Assembly: GCA_904397185.1 (NCBI GenBank)
Contig: CAJFOL010000044.1
Location: 1 to 7,886, forward strand
Direction: 5' to 3'
DNA length: 7,886 bases
Source: an uncultured Clostridia bacterium
Lineage (GTDB): Bacteria; Bacillota; Clostridia; Christensenellales; UBA1242
Shown: positions 1 through 5,458 of the stretch, in pieces
Position numbering within the stretch: the stretch's first letter is position 1
Layout of the letters: each line of letters starts with the position of its first letter
The notes under the pieces: model-generated
What the model saw: the letters and a program-made list of their open reading frames with translations, nothing else
Databases searched by the model: none
Told to the model about the DNA's origin: nothing
Position numbers and translations under genes: made by a program

Positions 1-230
1 CCTATCTCGTTTGGCTTTGCTTTTACATTTAAAACGTCCACTTTTCCCTCTCCATTAAGACCTAGATTCTTTTTCTTAACATTCATAATGATGGCATACC
101 ATTTCTTATTTTTAGGACATCTAAAAATGCAGTAACTCGGGAATTTAGCCCAAAGATATTCTGGGGCATGAGCATAATTGTCCATTATATAAAAAATCAC
201 ATTATCTCTTAGCGATATATCATTTGCCAT
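1..230 (-). CDS. MmcQ/YjbR family protein, 5' part only (runs off window)
   Basis: Reading leftward from an ATG at 230 there is an open frame of 76 codons that reaches the window edge without a stop. The translation begins MANDISLRDNVIFYIMDNY and contains YLWAKFPSYCIFRCP, then KKWYAIIMNV, then LGLNGEGKVDVLNVKAKP. This order (Lxx(K/R)FPxYxxFRxP, KWYaiI, vDiLNVK) is the signature of the MmcQ/YjbR family, small proteins of about 110-130 residues with a CyaY-like fold that are often annotated as DNA-binding; their biochemical role is not settled. About two thirds of the protein is present. The start is supported by AGGGGAT just upstream and by a promoter with TACAAT at 248-253. Family call is fairly sure; function is not known. 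Confidence 0.82.
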   Translation of the reverse strand, partial: MANDISLRDNVIFYIMDNYAHAPEYLWAKFPSYCIFRCPKNKKWYAIIMNVKKKNLGLNGEGKVDVLNVKAKPNEI

Positions 231-247
231 AAAATCCCCTTTTTAAA

Positions 248-276
248 ATTGTATCATTTGTTTATAAGAAAATCAA
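248..276 (-). promoter_or_regulatory. Promoter of the MmcQ/YjbR gene
   Basis: Read on the minus strand: -35 TTGATT (276-271), a 17-base spacer, -10 TACAAT (253-248) preceded by TGA, which makes an extended -10. The -10 ends 17 bases before the ATG, so transcription should start close to the ribosome binding site. Confidence 0.65.
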
Positions 277-328
277 ATTTTTATTATTTTTTTAAAAGAT
301 AATTATTAAGCAAATATCTGCAAAACTT

Positions 329-358
329 TTGCTAATATTTATTTAATTGTGCTATAAT
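329..358 (+). promoter_or_regulatory. Promoter of the broken GNAT gene
   Basis: A perfect TATAAT at 353-358 preceded by TGC (extended -10), with a weak -35 TTGCTA at 329-334 and an 18-base spacer. The A/T-rich stretch 240-320 lies just upstream. The promoter still looks functional although the gene it serves is frameshifted. Confidence 0.65.
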
Positions 359-377
359 TAAAAAAGGAAGTTGCCAT

Positions 378-909
378 ATGGATGATTTATATTTTAAAAC
401 ATTGTGGACATTTCTAGTCTACCCGAACTTGAAAAGTTGTACTTAGAATCATTTTCTGCTGAAGAGAGAGTTCCGTTTGATAAATTAATGACTGGCAAGT
501 TTAAAAATTTTTCTATGCTCGCTGTGTACAAACAAGATACACTGATTGCTTTGATTCATGTAAATAATTCTGACGATTTTCTCTATATAAATTATTTTGC
601 TGTAAGAAAAAGTTGCAAGATAGGGGTTATGGCTCGCAAATCTTGACTAAACTAAAACAGGAATATGATAAACCTATTGTGCTTGACGTAGAAGAAATTG
701 ATGAAAAAACTACTGACAATGAAACTAAACGGCGAAGAAAAAATTTTTATTTAAAAAATGGATTTCAGCATGGCAAATATTCTCTTTTTTGGATTGGCAA
801 TCATATGACATATATGTACTACGGGAATATTGATGAACATAAATATCTAGAATATCTTAAAAAAACATTTGTCAATATTACAAATATACAAAAGAGAGAT
901 GAGGACTAA
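378..909 (+). pseudogene. GNAT-family N-acetyltransferase, two frameshifts
   Basis: Pieces of one GNAT protein lie in three frames. ATG 378 has a Shine-Dalgarno (AAGGAA, 364-369) and encodes MDDLYFKTL, but its frame stops at 444-446. From about 404 the next frame gives DISSLPELEKLYLESF through LYINYFAVRK and stops at 644-646. From about 610 the third frame gives KKLQDRGYGSQIL, then KNFYLKNGF, and ends at 907-909. Joined, these make one protein of about 177 residues with the GNAT order: an N-terminal helix (LPELEKLYLESF), the acetyl-CoA pyrophosphate loop Q-x-x-G-x-G (QDRGYG), and the motif-B FYLKNGF. Each junction needs one extra base; the second falls in a run of five A's (609-613) where six would restore the frame, inside the acetyl-CoA motif. 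It is either a decaying gene or carries two assembly errors. The substrate cannot be inferred. Confidence 0.82.
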
Positions 910-913
910 AAAA

Positions 914-950
914 AACGAAGCATTAAAGTGATTTTACTTCGTTCTTTTTT
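914..950. terminator. Bidirectional rho-independent terminator
   Basis: Stem AACGAAG (914-920) pairs with CTTCGTT (937-943). It is followed on the plus strand by CTTTTTT (944-950); on the minus strand the A-run 908-915 gives the U-tract. It sits between the converging GNAT pseudogene and the gene ending at 954. The loop contains TTAAAGTG and TTACTTC, a pair also found in the terminator at 2602-2649. Confidence 0.8.
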
Positions 951-953
951 ATT

Positions 954-2078
954 TTATAATTCTTTAGAAGATTCATTAGTTTTTAAAATTCCAAGGAGTT
1001 TATTTAAATTTTCCTTATTTTTTATTTTTGATTGAAGTTTTGTAAGTTTTTGCTCTAATTTGAAGGCATATACTTGTAAATCTTCCACTTTCGATAACAA
1101 TAACCCCTCAATAAGTTTGTCTAAATCTATATTATGAGTATACAATGACTTAGATTTTTCTTTTGATGCTATGGTTGACAATACCTCGTATATAAGTTTT
1201 ACATCGCCACTTTTTGCCACATTTTCTGTTGCTTCTTCTCTGCCATAACCTGTAGTCAAAGAAAATAATATTGTGTCTCTAGGTTCTTTGCATATTTTTA
1301 TAAAATTTTTGGCTATTGCATCTGCATACTCTCTTTTAAACTTGTTTGTGCACCTAATAATTTTATCTAAGTCCTTCTTTAATACTGTTTTTACAACCTC
1401 GCCTAAAAGTTCTTCGCGAGTTTCCTTATAAAAAACATACATACCAAATCTATTTCTACATTCTGCCAATCTATAAATATAATCTACGTCTTCACTGGCT
1501 ACTATTTTTTCTTTGATTGCTTGTAGGTTCGCTCCTTTTACTTGGGCAAGTCGATATATCGCACTTACATTGCCACTTTCTAAAATCGCAGTTTGTAGAC
1601 GATTAAAATCCTCGCCTGTGACACCATTTATTACTTCTAACATTAAGTTTGGGTCATTTTGGCTTATAACTACATCGACATACATTGACTTCCCAACCTT
1701 TTTTACAGTTGTCGTAAATTGACCAAGTGCGAGAGCATCTTTAGATTTGATAATTAATTTACCAATATATTTTAATTCTTTAGTTTGTAAATTGTTTTGA
1801 TTTTTTATTGCATATTCCACTAACTGCATCGGTGTATAAATTTTATCTACAATCTTGTGAGGGATATGTAGATTATAAAATTTTACACTTGGTACCCTCT
1901 TCAACATTTCAATTTTAGAATTTTGTTCTATCGTCTGCAAAATATCATCAGTCGGAGAAAGTTCTTGAGAAATATCTTTCAAAATACCCTCAATCTCACT
2001 ATCCGACCACACACGTGATATCAATCCTACTTTATTTATTCTATCATTTAACTTTTTAAGTGTTTGCTCAAATTCCAT
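954..2078 (-). CDS. Uncharacterised protein, probable alpha-helical repeat (solenoid) fold
   Basis: I do not recognise a characterised family. The 374-residue product is soluble, mostly helical and Lys-rich, with no signal peptide or membrane segment. Its middle holds degenerate repeats: SGNVSAIYRLAQVKGANLQ (from residue 168), SEDVDYIYRLAECRN (from 195), KDLDKIIRCTNKF (from 235) and SGDVKLIYEVLS (from 290). The pattern is S-x-D/N-V-x-x-I-Y-x-L-A followed by a helix, about 27-40 residues per unit, like solenoid repeats in uncharacterised proteins of gut Firmicutes and suggestive of protein binding. Residues 331 to the end look like a charged coiled coil. The start is ATG 2078: AAGGAG (2089-2084) lies five bases before it, whereas the in-frame GTG at 2084 overlaps that site. 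It is a single-gene unit with its own promoter and a shared terminator. Confidence 0.85.
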   Translation of the reverse strand: MEFEQTLKKLNDRINKVGLISRVWSDSEIEGILKDISQELSPTDDILQTIEQNSKIEMLKRVPSVKFYNLHIPHKIVDKIYTPMQLVEYAIKNQNNLQTKELKYIGKLIIKSKDALALGQFTTTVKKVGKSMYVDVVISQNDPNLMLEVINGVTGEDFNRLQTAILESGNVSAIYRLAQVKGANLQAIKEKIVASEDVDYIYRLAECRNRFGMYVFYKETREELLGEVVKTVLKKDLDKIIRCTNKFKREYADAIAKNFIKICKEPRDTILFSLTTGYGREEATENVAKSGDVKLIYEVLSTIASKEKSKSLYTHNIDLDKLIEGLLLSKVEDLQVYAFKLEQKLTKLQSKIKNKENLNKLLGILKTNESSKEL

Positions 2079-2095
2079 AATCACTCCTTAGTTAT

Positions 2096-2123
2096 ATTGT
2101 ACAACATTTTCCAGAATTGTCAA
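2096..2123 (-). promoter_or_regulatory. Promoter of the solenoid-like gene
   Basis: On the minus strand: a perfect -35 TTGACA (2123-2118), a 16-base spacer, -10 TACAAT (2101-2096). The -10 ends 17 bases before ATG 2078, which puts the start of transcription around the ribosome binding site. A second TTGACA copy lies 13 bases further upstream (2136-2131). Confidence 0.8.
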
Positions 2124-2137
2124 TAGTAAATGTCAAT
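2118..2137. repeat. Direct repeat TGTCAAT in a divergent promoter region
   Basis: TGTCAAT occurs at 2118-2124 and again at 2131-2137, separated by six bases (13-base period). The proximal copy contains the -35 box of the solenoid-like gene. The distal copy has no -10 at the right distance, so it may be a regulator half-site or chance. Confidence 0.4.
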
Positions 2138-2162
2138 TTAATCTATTTTATAAATTTTAACC

Positions 2163-2191
2163 TTGACAAATGCCATATAGCATGGTAGAAT
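2163..2191 (+). promoter_or_regulatory. Near-consensus sigma-A promoter of the 130-aa gene
   Basis: TTGACA (2163-2168), a 17-base spacer, TAGAAT (2186-2191): eleven of twelve hexamer positions match consensus. The -10 ends 16 bases before ATG 2208, so the predicted start falls on the AAGGAG at 2197-2202. It is oriented away from the minus-strand promoter at 2096-2123, with about 40 bases between the two -35 boxes. Confidence 0.85.
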
Positions 2192-2207
2192 TAATCAAGG
2201 AGAAAAT

Positions 2208-2600
2208 ATGTTAAGACATTATGTAAAGTTTTTTCTGCAAGGATCATATATAACCGAAGAGACTTCGCCCATTGAAATATCAATTCGAGATATTAAGAAA
2301 ATTAGAATTCCAAAAGGGACAATCGGCATTGAACTGTTTGACAGAATTGACAACAAAAAGACAAATATTGAAAAATATTATGTAGGGAAGTTTGTCCCTG
2401 TAAGCGAATTTGAGAAATCCTCCTTTGCTCACTTTCAACTTGTAAGTGACAATTGTATTGGCATTATCCGTTGTGCTGGTGCAAATAGTTTTAAAATTAA
2501 AAATAATGAACATTTTTCTATTTTGACACAAGATGAAATAGATAAAAACAATTTAAGACTAGAAAACTTAGGTCACCTAGACGAAACTGAAAAAGAATAA
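2208..2600 (+). CDS. Uncharacterised 130-aa protein
   Basis: Not a family I can name. The start is secure: AAGGAG sits five bases before ATG and a near-consensus promoter lies directly upstream. The protein starts LRHYVKFFLQGSY, has IPKGTIGIELFDRI at residues 34-47, and alternates beta-type segments through FAHFQLVSDNCIGIIRC (73-89) and FSIL (103-106), ending in a charged tail. There is no signal peptide or membrane segment, so a small cytoplasmic, mostly beta protein is likely. The N-terminal pattern (HYVKFF-x-GS, then IPKG-x-x-G-x-x-x-FD) vaguely resembles uncharacterised proteins of related bacteria, from memory only. It is transcribed alone, divergent from the solenoid-like gene, and ends at a strong terminator. 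Confidence 0.85.
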   Translation: MLRHYVKFFLQGSYITEETSPIEISIRDIKKIRIPKGTIGIELFDRIDNKKTNIEKYYVGKFVPVSEFEKSSFAHFQLVSDNCIGIIRCAGANSFKIKNNEHFSILTQDEIDKNNLRLENLGHLDETEKE

Positions 2601-2601
2601 T

Positions 2602-2649
2602 AAAAACTGGAAATTTAAAGTGTAAATTACTTCAATTTCCAGTTTTTTT
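2602..2649. terminator. Strong bidirectional terminator, perfect 14-bp stem
   Basis: AAAAACTGGAAATT (2602-2615) pairs without mismatch with 2634-2647, followed on the plus strand by a run of seven T's (2643-2649); the minus strand has the U-tract from 2606-2602. It starts two bases after the stop of the 130-aa gene and overlaps the stop codon of the convergent membrane-protein gene. The loop carries TTAAAGTG and TTACTTC, as in the terminator at 914-950. Confidence 0.9.
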
Positions 2650-3955
2650 ATTTTATCTTTGTAAAAAGTTCTACTTCTCCATTATCAGTTATATCAAAAT
2701 ACTTAACTTTCCCTTTCGAATACTTTTCCATGTACTCCCTTCGTTTTTGAAGGCATCTTTCAAGACCTACAACTTTTATATTATATTTTTTAATAAAATA
2801 ATATAAATCTTCATCAAACTCAAAAAATAAATCATTTCTTAGTGTTGGATACTGGCTTTCGTCAAATTGTGAACATACAAAAATTTTTATTGGCTCGTTT
2901 GATGAGCGAAATACAACTTTTGTTACAAGGTTAAGTTCGTTGTACTTTATAAATGTATCTTCCTTAAGTGTTGAATCATTTTCATCTTTAGGGTGAGATT
3001 TTATCTCCCTTAGCAAATCACTTCTCACCTTTAACAAATCTTGTCCGGCTAATGCTTTATCATTTTTTAAAGATTCAATCAAAAAATCTGCTTCAAATTC
3101 TTCGCGATATAAAATACCCTCTTCTTTAAGTTCAAAAGGCAGATAATTTCCTACGTCCATAATAAAACGATTATGCTCTTTACTTTCATCTAAATCATCA
3201 AAATTTAATGCCTTGTCAAACTCTTCAATTTCTCTTTTATTAATAAACGGCAGAATAATGGCACTGACAACAATTCCGCTGACTAGACAGGCAAGGAATA
3301 TCCCTAAAAAGATATAAAACATTGTTCCGATTGGCTCACTATAGATTACCATTGGTATTAAAAATATTAGTGCTAAAATCAAAGGCATCATTGCAAACTT
3401 AATATATTGTTTCCTAACTTGTGACATCGCAAGTTGCCTAGTATTTATAAGTTTAAACACATCCCCTCTTACCATCTTTTTCTCGGTCAAGAACTTAATC
3501 AAAGATGCAATAGTGCCAAGTAAAAGCAAGCCTGCAAGTACACCGATAATAATCATGCTAACCTTGTAATTATCCTTTATTAACCTAAAGCCCTCTTCTC
3601 CAGCAAGCGTGTAACTATCACTTTCAAAACCTATAACCTCATCGTCCATTATATAAAGGGTTATGTTTTGCTCTTGTAAGGTGCTTATCTCCTCTGCATC
3701 CACCTTGCCTGCGACTATACTGTTTAACGAATAACTCTCGCCATCATCCATTAAAAATATATAACTTTCTTCTTGGCTTGTCACCTCGCTTGCAATTCCT
3801 TCTATTTGTGTAACGTTGTTATAATCAAATCCTGTATACATCACACTGACCATGATAAATATTGCTAAAAAGCCTATACTTGCTACTGCCAATGTTATAA
3901 AAAGTTGTCTAAAATTCTTCCTCTTTCGATTTTCTATTACTGTAACATTTCTCAT
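2648..3955 (-). CDS. Four-helix membrane protein with OB-like external domain and large cytoplasmic C-terminus
   Basis: A 435-residue integral membrane protein of unknown function. After a basic N-terminus (NRKRKNFR) come hydrophobic segments at about 17-40, 132-154, 187-206 and 212-236. By the positive-inside rule residues 41-131 lie outside and 237-435 inside. The external part has the look of a small beta-barrel (IEGIASEVTS, then YIFLMDDGESYSLNSIVAG, then ITLYIMDDEVIGF), an OB-like pattern that I infer rather than recognise. The cytoplasmic part is acidic and ends KVKYFDITDNGEVELFTKI; no catalytic motif is visible. Its GGAG (3964-3961) lies inside the last codons of the kinase gene upstream, and only two bases separate that stop from this ATG. 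The two genes are therefore one operon, probably translationally coupled. Confidence 0.88.
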   Translation of the reverse strand: MRNVTVIENRKRKNFRQLFITLAVASIGFLAIFIMVSVMYTGFDYNNVTQIEGIASEVTSQEESYIFLMDDGESYSLNSIVAGKVDAEEISTLQEQNITLYIMDDEVIGFESDSYTLAGEEGFRLIKDNYKVSMIIIGVLAGLLLLGTIASLIKFLTEKKMVRGDVFKLINTRQLAMSQVRKQYIKFAMMPLILALIFLIPMVIYSEPIGTMFYIFLGIFLACLVSGIVVSAIILPFINKREIEEFDKALNFDDLDESKEHNRFIMDVGNYLPFELKEEGILYREEFEADFLIESLKNDKALAGQDLLKVRSDLLREIKSHPKDENDSTLKEDTFIKYNELNLVTKVVFRSSNEPIKIFVCSQFDESQYPTLRNDLFFEFDEDLYYFIKKYNIKVVGLERCLQKRREYMEKYSKGKVKYFDITDNGEVELFTKIK

Positions 3956-3957
3956 AA

Positions 3958-4518
3958 CTACTCCATTTGACTGTCTATAAAGTCGCTTATAGTTTTCACT
4001 GTCTTATCAAGATCATAATTTTCTACCACCAAATCATAAAGGTCTTTATAACTTCGTTCTAACTTCCCTCTAGAAAGCCTTTTTACAATACGTTCTTCGC
4101 TTTCGCCTCTCTTTCTCAAACGATCAACTAGGACATCATCTGGCACGTCTAAAAATATTGATATCATCTTGACTTTACCTTTAAAGAATTTCTTTAAGTT
4201 CTGCACCCCCTTAACTTCTATATCCCGCATATAGTGAGTGGTTTTATCGAGAGCGACAATTTCAAATGCTTCCTTTAATGTGCCATAGTAGTTGTCATGC
4301 ACAAGTTCATACTCAATAAATAGCCCGTCTTTTATTCCTCTCTCAAATTGCTCTTTGGAAAGATAAACATAAGTGTTGGTCTTTTTATCATCTTCGCGTG
4401 GTAGCCTTGTGGTTGCAGTCGATTGATATAAAATTTTAAGGTCATTTCGATTTTTTATAAGGCTGTTCATAACAGTATCTTTGCCACTGCCTGAAAGTCC
4501 TGAAAATGCTATAAACAT
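3958..4518 (-). CDS. gmk: Guanylate-kinase-family nucleotide kinase
   Basis: Guanylate kinases transfer a phosphate from ATP to GMP. The 186-residue product shows the family features in order: P-loop GLSGSGKDT (7-15), GMP-phosphate-binding TTRLPR (36-41), EY (69-70), NYYGT (76-80), DIEVKG (99-104) and lid RGESEERIVKRL (137-148), then LYDLVVEN before a C-terminal helix. Length is slightly below the usual 200 or so. Two oddities: the acidic residue of the usual (E/L)IDVQG motif is Glu101 rather than Asp, and the P-loop reads GKDT rather than GKST or GKGT. The neighbour is a membrane-protein gene, not rpoZ, which often follows housekeeping gmk in Firmicutes, so a paralog is possible. The start is ATG 4518, five bases after AAGGAG (4529-4524); the upstream in-frame ATG at 4563 would add 15 residues with no such site. 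A PhnN-like role is a less likely alternative. Confidence 0.82.
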   Translation of the reverse strand: MFIAFSGLSGSGKDTVMNSLIKNRNDLKILYQSTATTRLPREDDKKTNTYVYLSKEQFERGIKDGLFIEYELVHDNYYGTLKEAFEIVALDKTTHYMRDIEVKGVQNLKKFFKGKVKMISIFLDVPDDVLVDRLRKRGESEERIVKRLSRGKLERSYKDLYDLVVENYDLDKTVKTISDFIDSQME

Positions 4519-4535
4519 AATTGCTCCTTGTATAT

Positions 4536-4563
4536 ATGATATCAAAAAAAACAAAATATACAA
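4536..4563 (-). promoter_or_regulatory. Possible promoter of the kinase-membrane protein operon
   Basis: On the minus strand: TATCAT (4541-4536) preceded by TGA, an extended -10, with a weak -35 TTGTAT (4563-4558) and a 16-base spacer. The -10 ends 17 bases before ATG 4518, as for other genes here. A promoter is expected because a terminator lies between this gene and the one upstream. Confidence 0.45.
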
Positions 4564-4592
4564 AATATTATTGTAAAAATTATGATTAAAAT

Positions 4593-4613
4593 AAAAAATC
4601 TGCTCAAGGCAGA
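4593..4613 (-). terminator. Terminator after the YhhN-family gene
   Basis: On the minus strand TCTGC, loop CTTGA, GCAGA (4613-4599), followed by six T's (4598-4593). It begins immediately after the stop codon of the YhhN-family gene (4617-4615). It should end the leftward transcript of the aldehyde dehydrogenase-YhhN pair and separate it from the kinase operon. Confidence 0.8.
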
Positions 4614-4614
4614 C

Positions 4615-5334
4615 TTATTTTTCTATCTTTTCGTTTTCTTTAACTGTTTTATTAAAACAAGCATAGATGAAAATTGAAAATGCAAGCAAAAACTCGGCTG
4701 GATAATATAGTACAAGGCATATTATGCCAACTACTGGAAGCGAGGCAAAATTCCCTAGAAGTAACATCAAATCAGACAAGAAAAACATAATGCTTCCTAT
4801 CATAATAATGAGATTTAAAATGCTATGATTTCGAACGAAGTTGGCTATAGATTTGCCTACCATAAGTGAAATAATAAGGGCATAAAGCACACATACAATC
4901 TCCATCAGAACTCCGCCAAAACTAAAAATAGGTGCAAGCACTATAAATAACATTGATGGAACAAAAATTACTGCTCCGTATATTAAATCTTTCCAAGAAA
5001 ATCTTTCTAAGGAAATATAAGAAACAAAGAAAAATATATGTCCTAAAGCAAACAAACCTGCCCCTACAATGAATTGAATTTCAAGCAAGATATCGCCAAG
5101 CATTGCAAATAACAATCCTATTGCCATGATTATAGGGAATTTTATATCAGTCTTTTCGAAAATTGCAAGAGATAAATTGATAAGACCAATAAGCAAAAAC
5201 AAAGCACTTGTTACACTTTTTAGAGTCAGTCCATGATAAATAATATATACCACGTCCATTGCAATTAGTGCACATAAAAGAATTACGTTTAATATTAAAA
5301 CAACTTTTTTATAGGTATTGTCAATAATTTTCAT
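4615..5334 (-). CDS. YhhN/TMEM86-family membrane protein, putative lysoplasmalogenase
   Basis: The 239-residue protein is almost entirely hydrophobic, with about seven or eight membrane segments. Family marks are LLFAMLGDILLEIQFIVGAG (74-93) with Gly80-Asp81, then ALGHIFFFVSYI (96-107) with His99, IMFFLSDLMLLLGNF (182-196) with Asp188, and VLYYPAEFLLAFS (208-220). These match YhhN, with the two conserved aspartates thought to act in catalysis. Characterised members (TMEM86A/B and bacterial homologs) cleave the vinyl-ether bond of lysoplasmalogens, giving a fatty aldehyde and a glycerophospho-base; some bacterial members are uncharacterised. AAGGAA (5346-5341) precedes ATG 5334. It lies 124 bases downstream of an aldehyde dehydrogenase on the same strand with no GC-containing hairpin between, so cotranscription is plausible. 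Family call sure, reaction inferred. Confidence 0.85.
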   Translation of the reverse strand: MKIIDNTYKKVVLILNVILLCALIAMDVVYIIYHGLTLKSVTSALFLLIGLINLSLAIFEKTDIKFPIIMAIGLLFAMLGDILLEIQFIVGAGLFALGHIFFFVSYISLERFSWKDLIYGAVIFVPSMLFIVLAPIFSFGGVLMEIVCVLYALIISLMVGKSIANFVRNHSILNLIIMIGSIMFFLSDLMLLLGNFASLPVVGIICLVLYYPAEFLLAFSIFIYACFNKTVKENEKIEK

Positions 5335-5458
5335 AATATTTTCCTTTTATTTTTTTATTTTACAACATTTTTTATTATTTTTTAAATAAATTTTATATTT
5401 TTATTAATATTTTTTATTATTTAACATGTTTTTAATAAATATTTTTATTTATTTTTTA
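5335..5458. other. Extremely AT-rich intergenic spacer
   Basis: These 124 bases contain only a handful of G or C and many T-runs (TTTTTT or longer near 5351, 5368, 5378 and 5410), so the DNA is probably bent. No GC-containing terminator follows the aldehyde dehydrogenase gene. An all-A/T inverted repeat, AATAAAT (5434-5440) and ATTTATT (5447-5453), could form only a weak hairpin. Confidence 0.6.
5357..5385 (-). promoter_or_regulatory. Possible secondary promoter of the YhhN-family gene
   Basis: On the minus strand: -10 TAAAAT (5362-5357) in the context TGTTGTAAAATA, which resembles the -10 regions at 2096-2106 and 7834-7844, with a weak -35 TTAAAA (5385-5380) at 17 bases. In such AT-rich DNA chance matches are common. 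Confidence 0.4.

Noticed and set aside
604..620. Programmed -1 frameshift in the GNAT gene
   Set aside because: The in-frame codons are AGA AAA AGT, which do not make an X XXY YYZ slippery heptamer, I see no clear downstream stimulator, and a second independent frameshift near 404 would also be needed.
1513..1722. Plus-strand open frame of 69 codons
   Set aside because: It lies wholly inside the solenoid-like gene on the other strand, with no ribosome binding site or promoter and a composition expected of an antisense shadow.
2079..2084. GTG start at 2084 for the solenoid-like gene
   Set aside because: It overlaps the Shine-Dalgarno that serves ATG 2078.
2170..2183. Inverted repeat ATGC-N6-GCAT in the promoter spacer of the 130-aa gene as an operator
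   Set aside because: Four-base arms are too short to separate from chance, and no regulator gene is adjacent.
2280..2531. Minus-strand open frame of 83 codons
   Set aside because: Fully inside the well-supported 130-aa gene on the plus strand; no start signals of its own.
4519..4563. Hydrophobic N-terminal extension of the guanylate-kinase-like protein, which would look like a membrane anchor
   Set aside because: The upstream ATG has no ribosome binding site, while ATG 4518 has a perfect AAGGAG and gives the normal N-terminus just before the P-loop. The extension is translated leader DNA that contains the likely promoter.
5434..5453. All-A/T hairpin as terminator of the aldehyde dehydrogenase gene
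   Set aside because: Seven A-T pairs without any G or C would be too weak, and no clean U-tract follows it.
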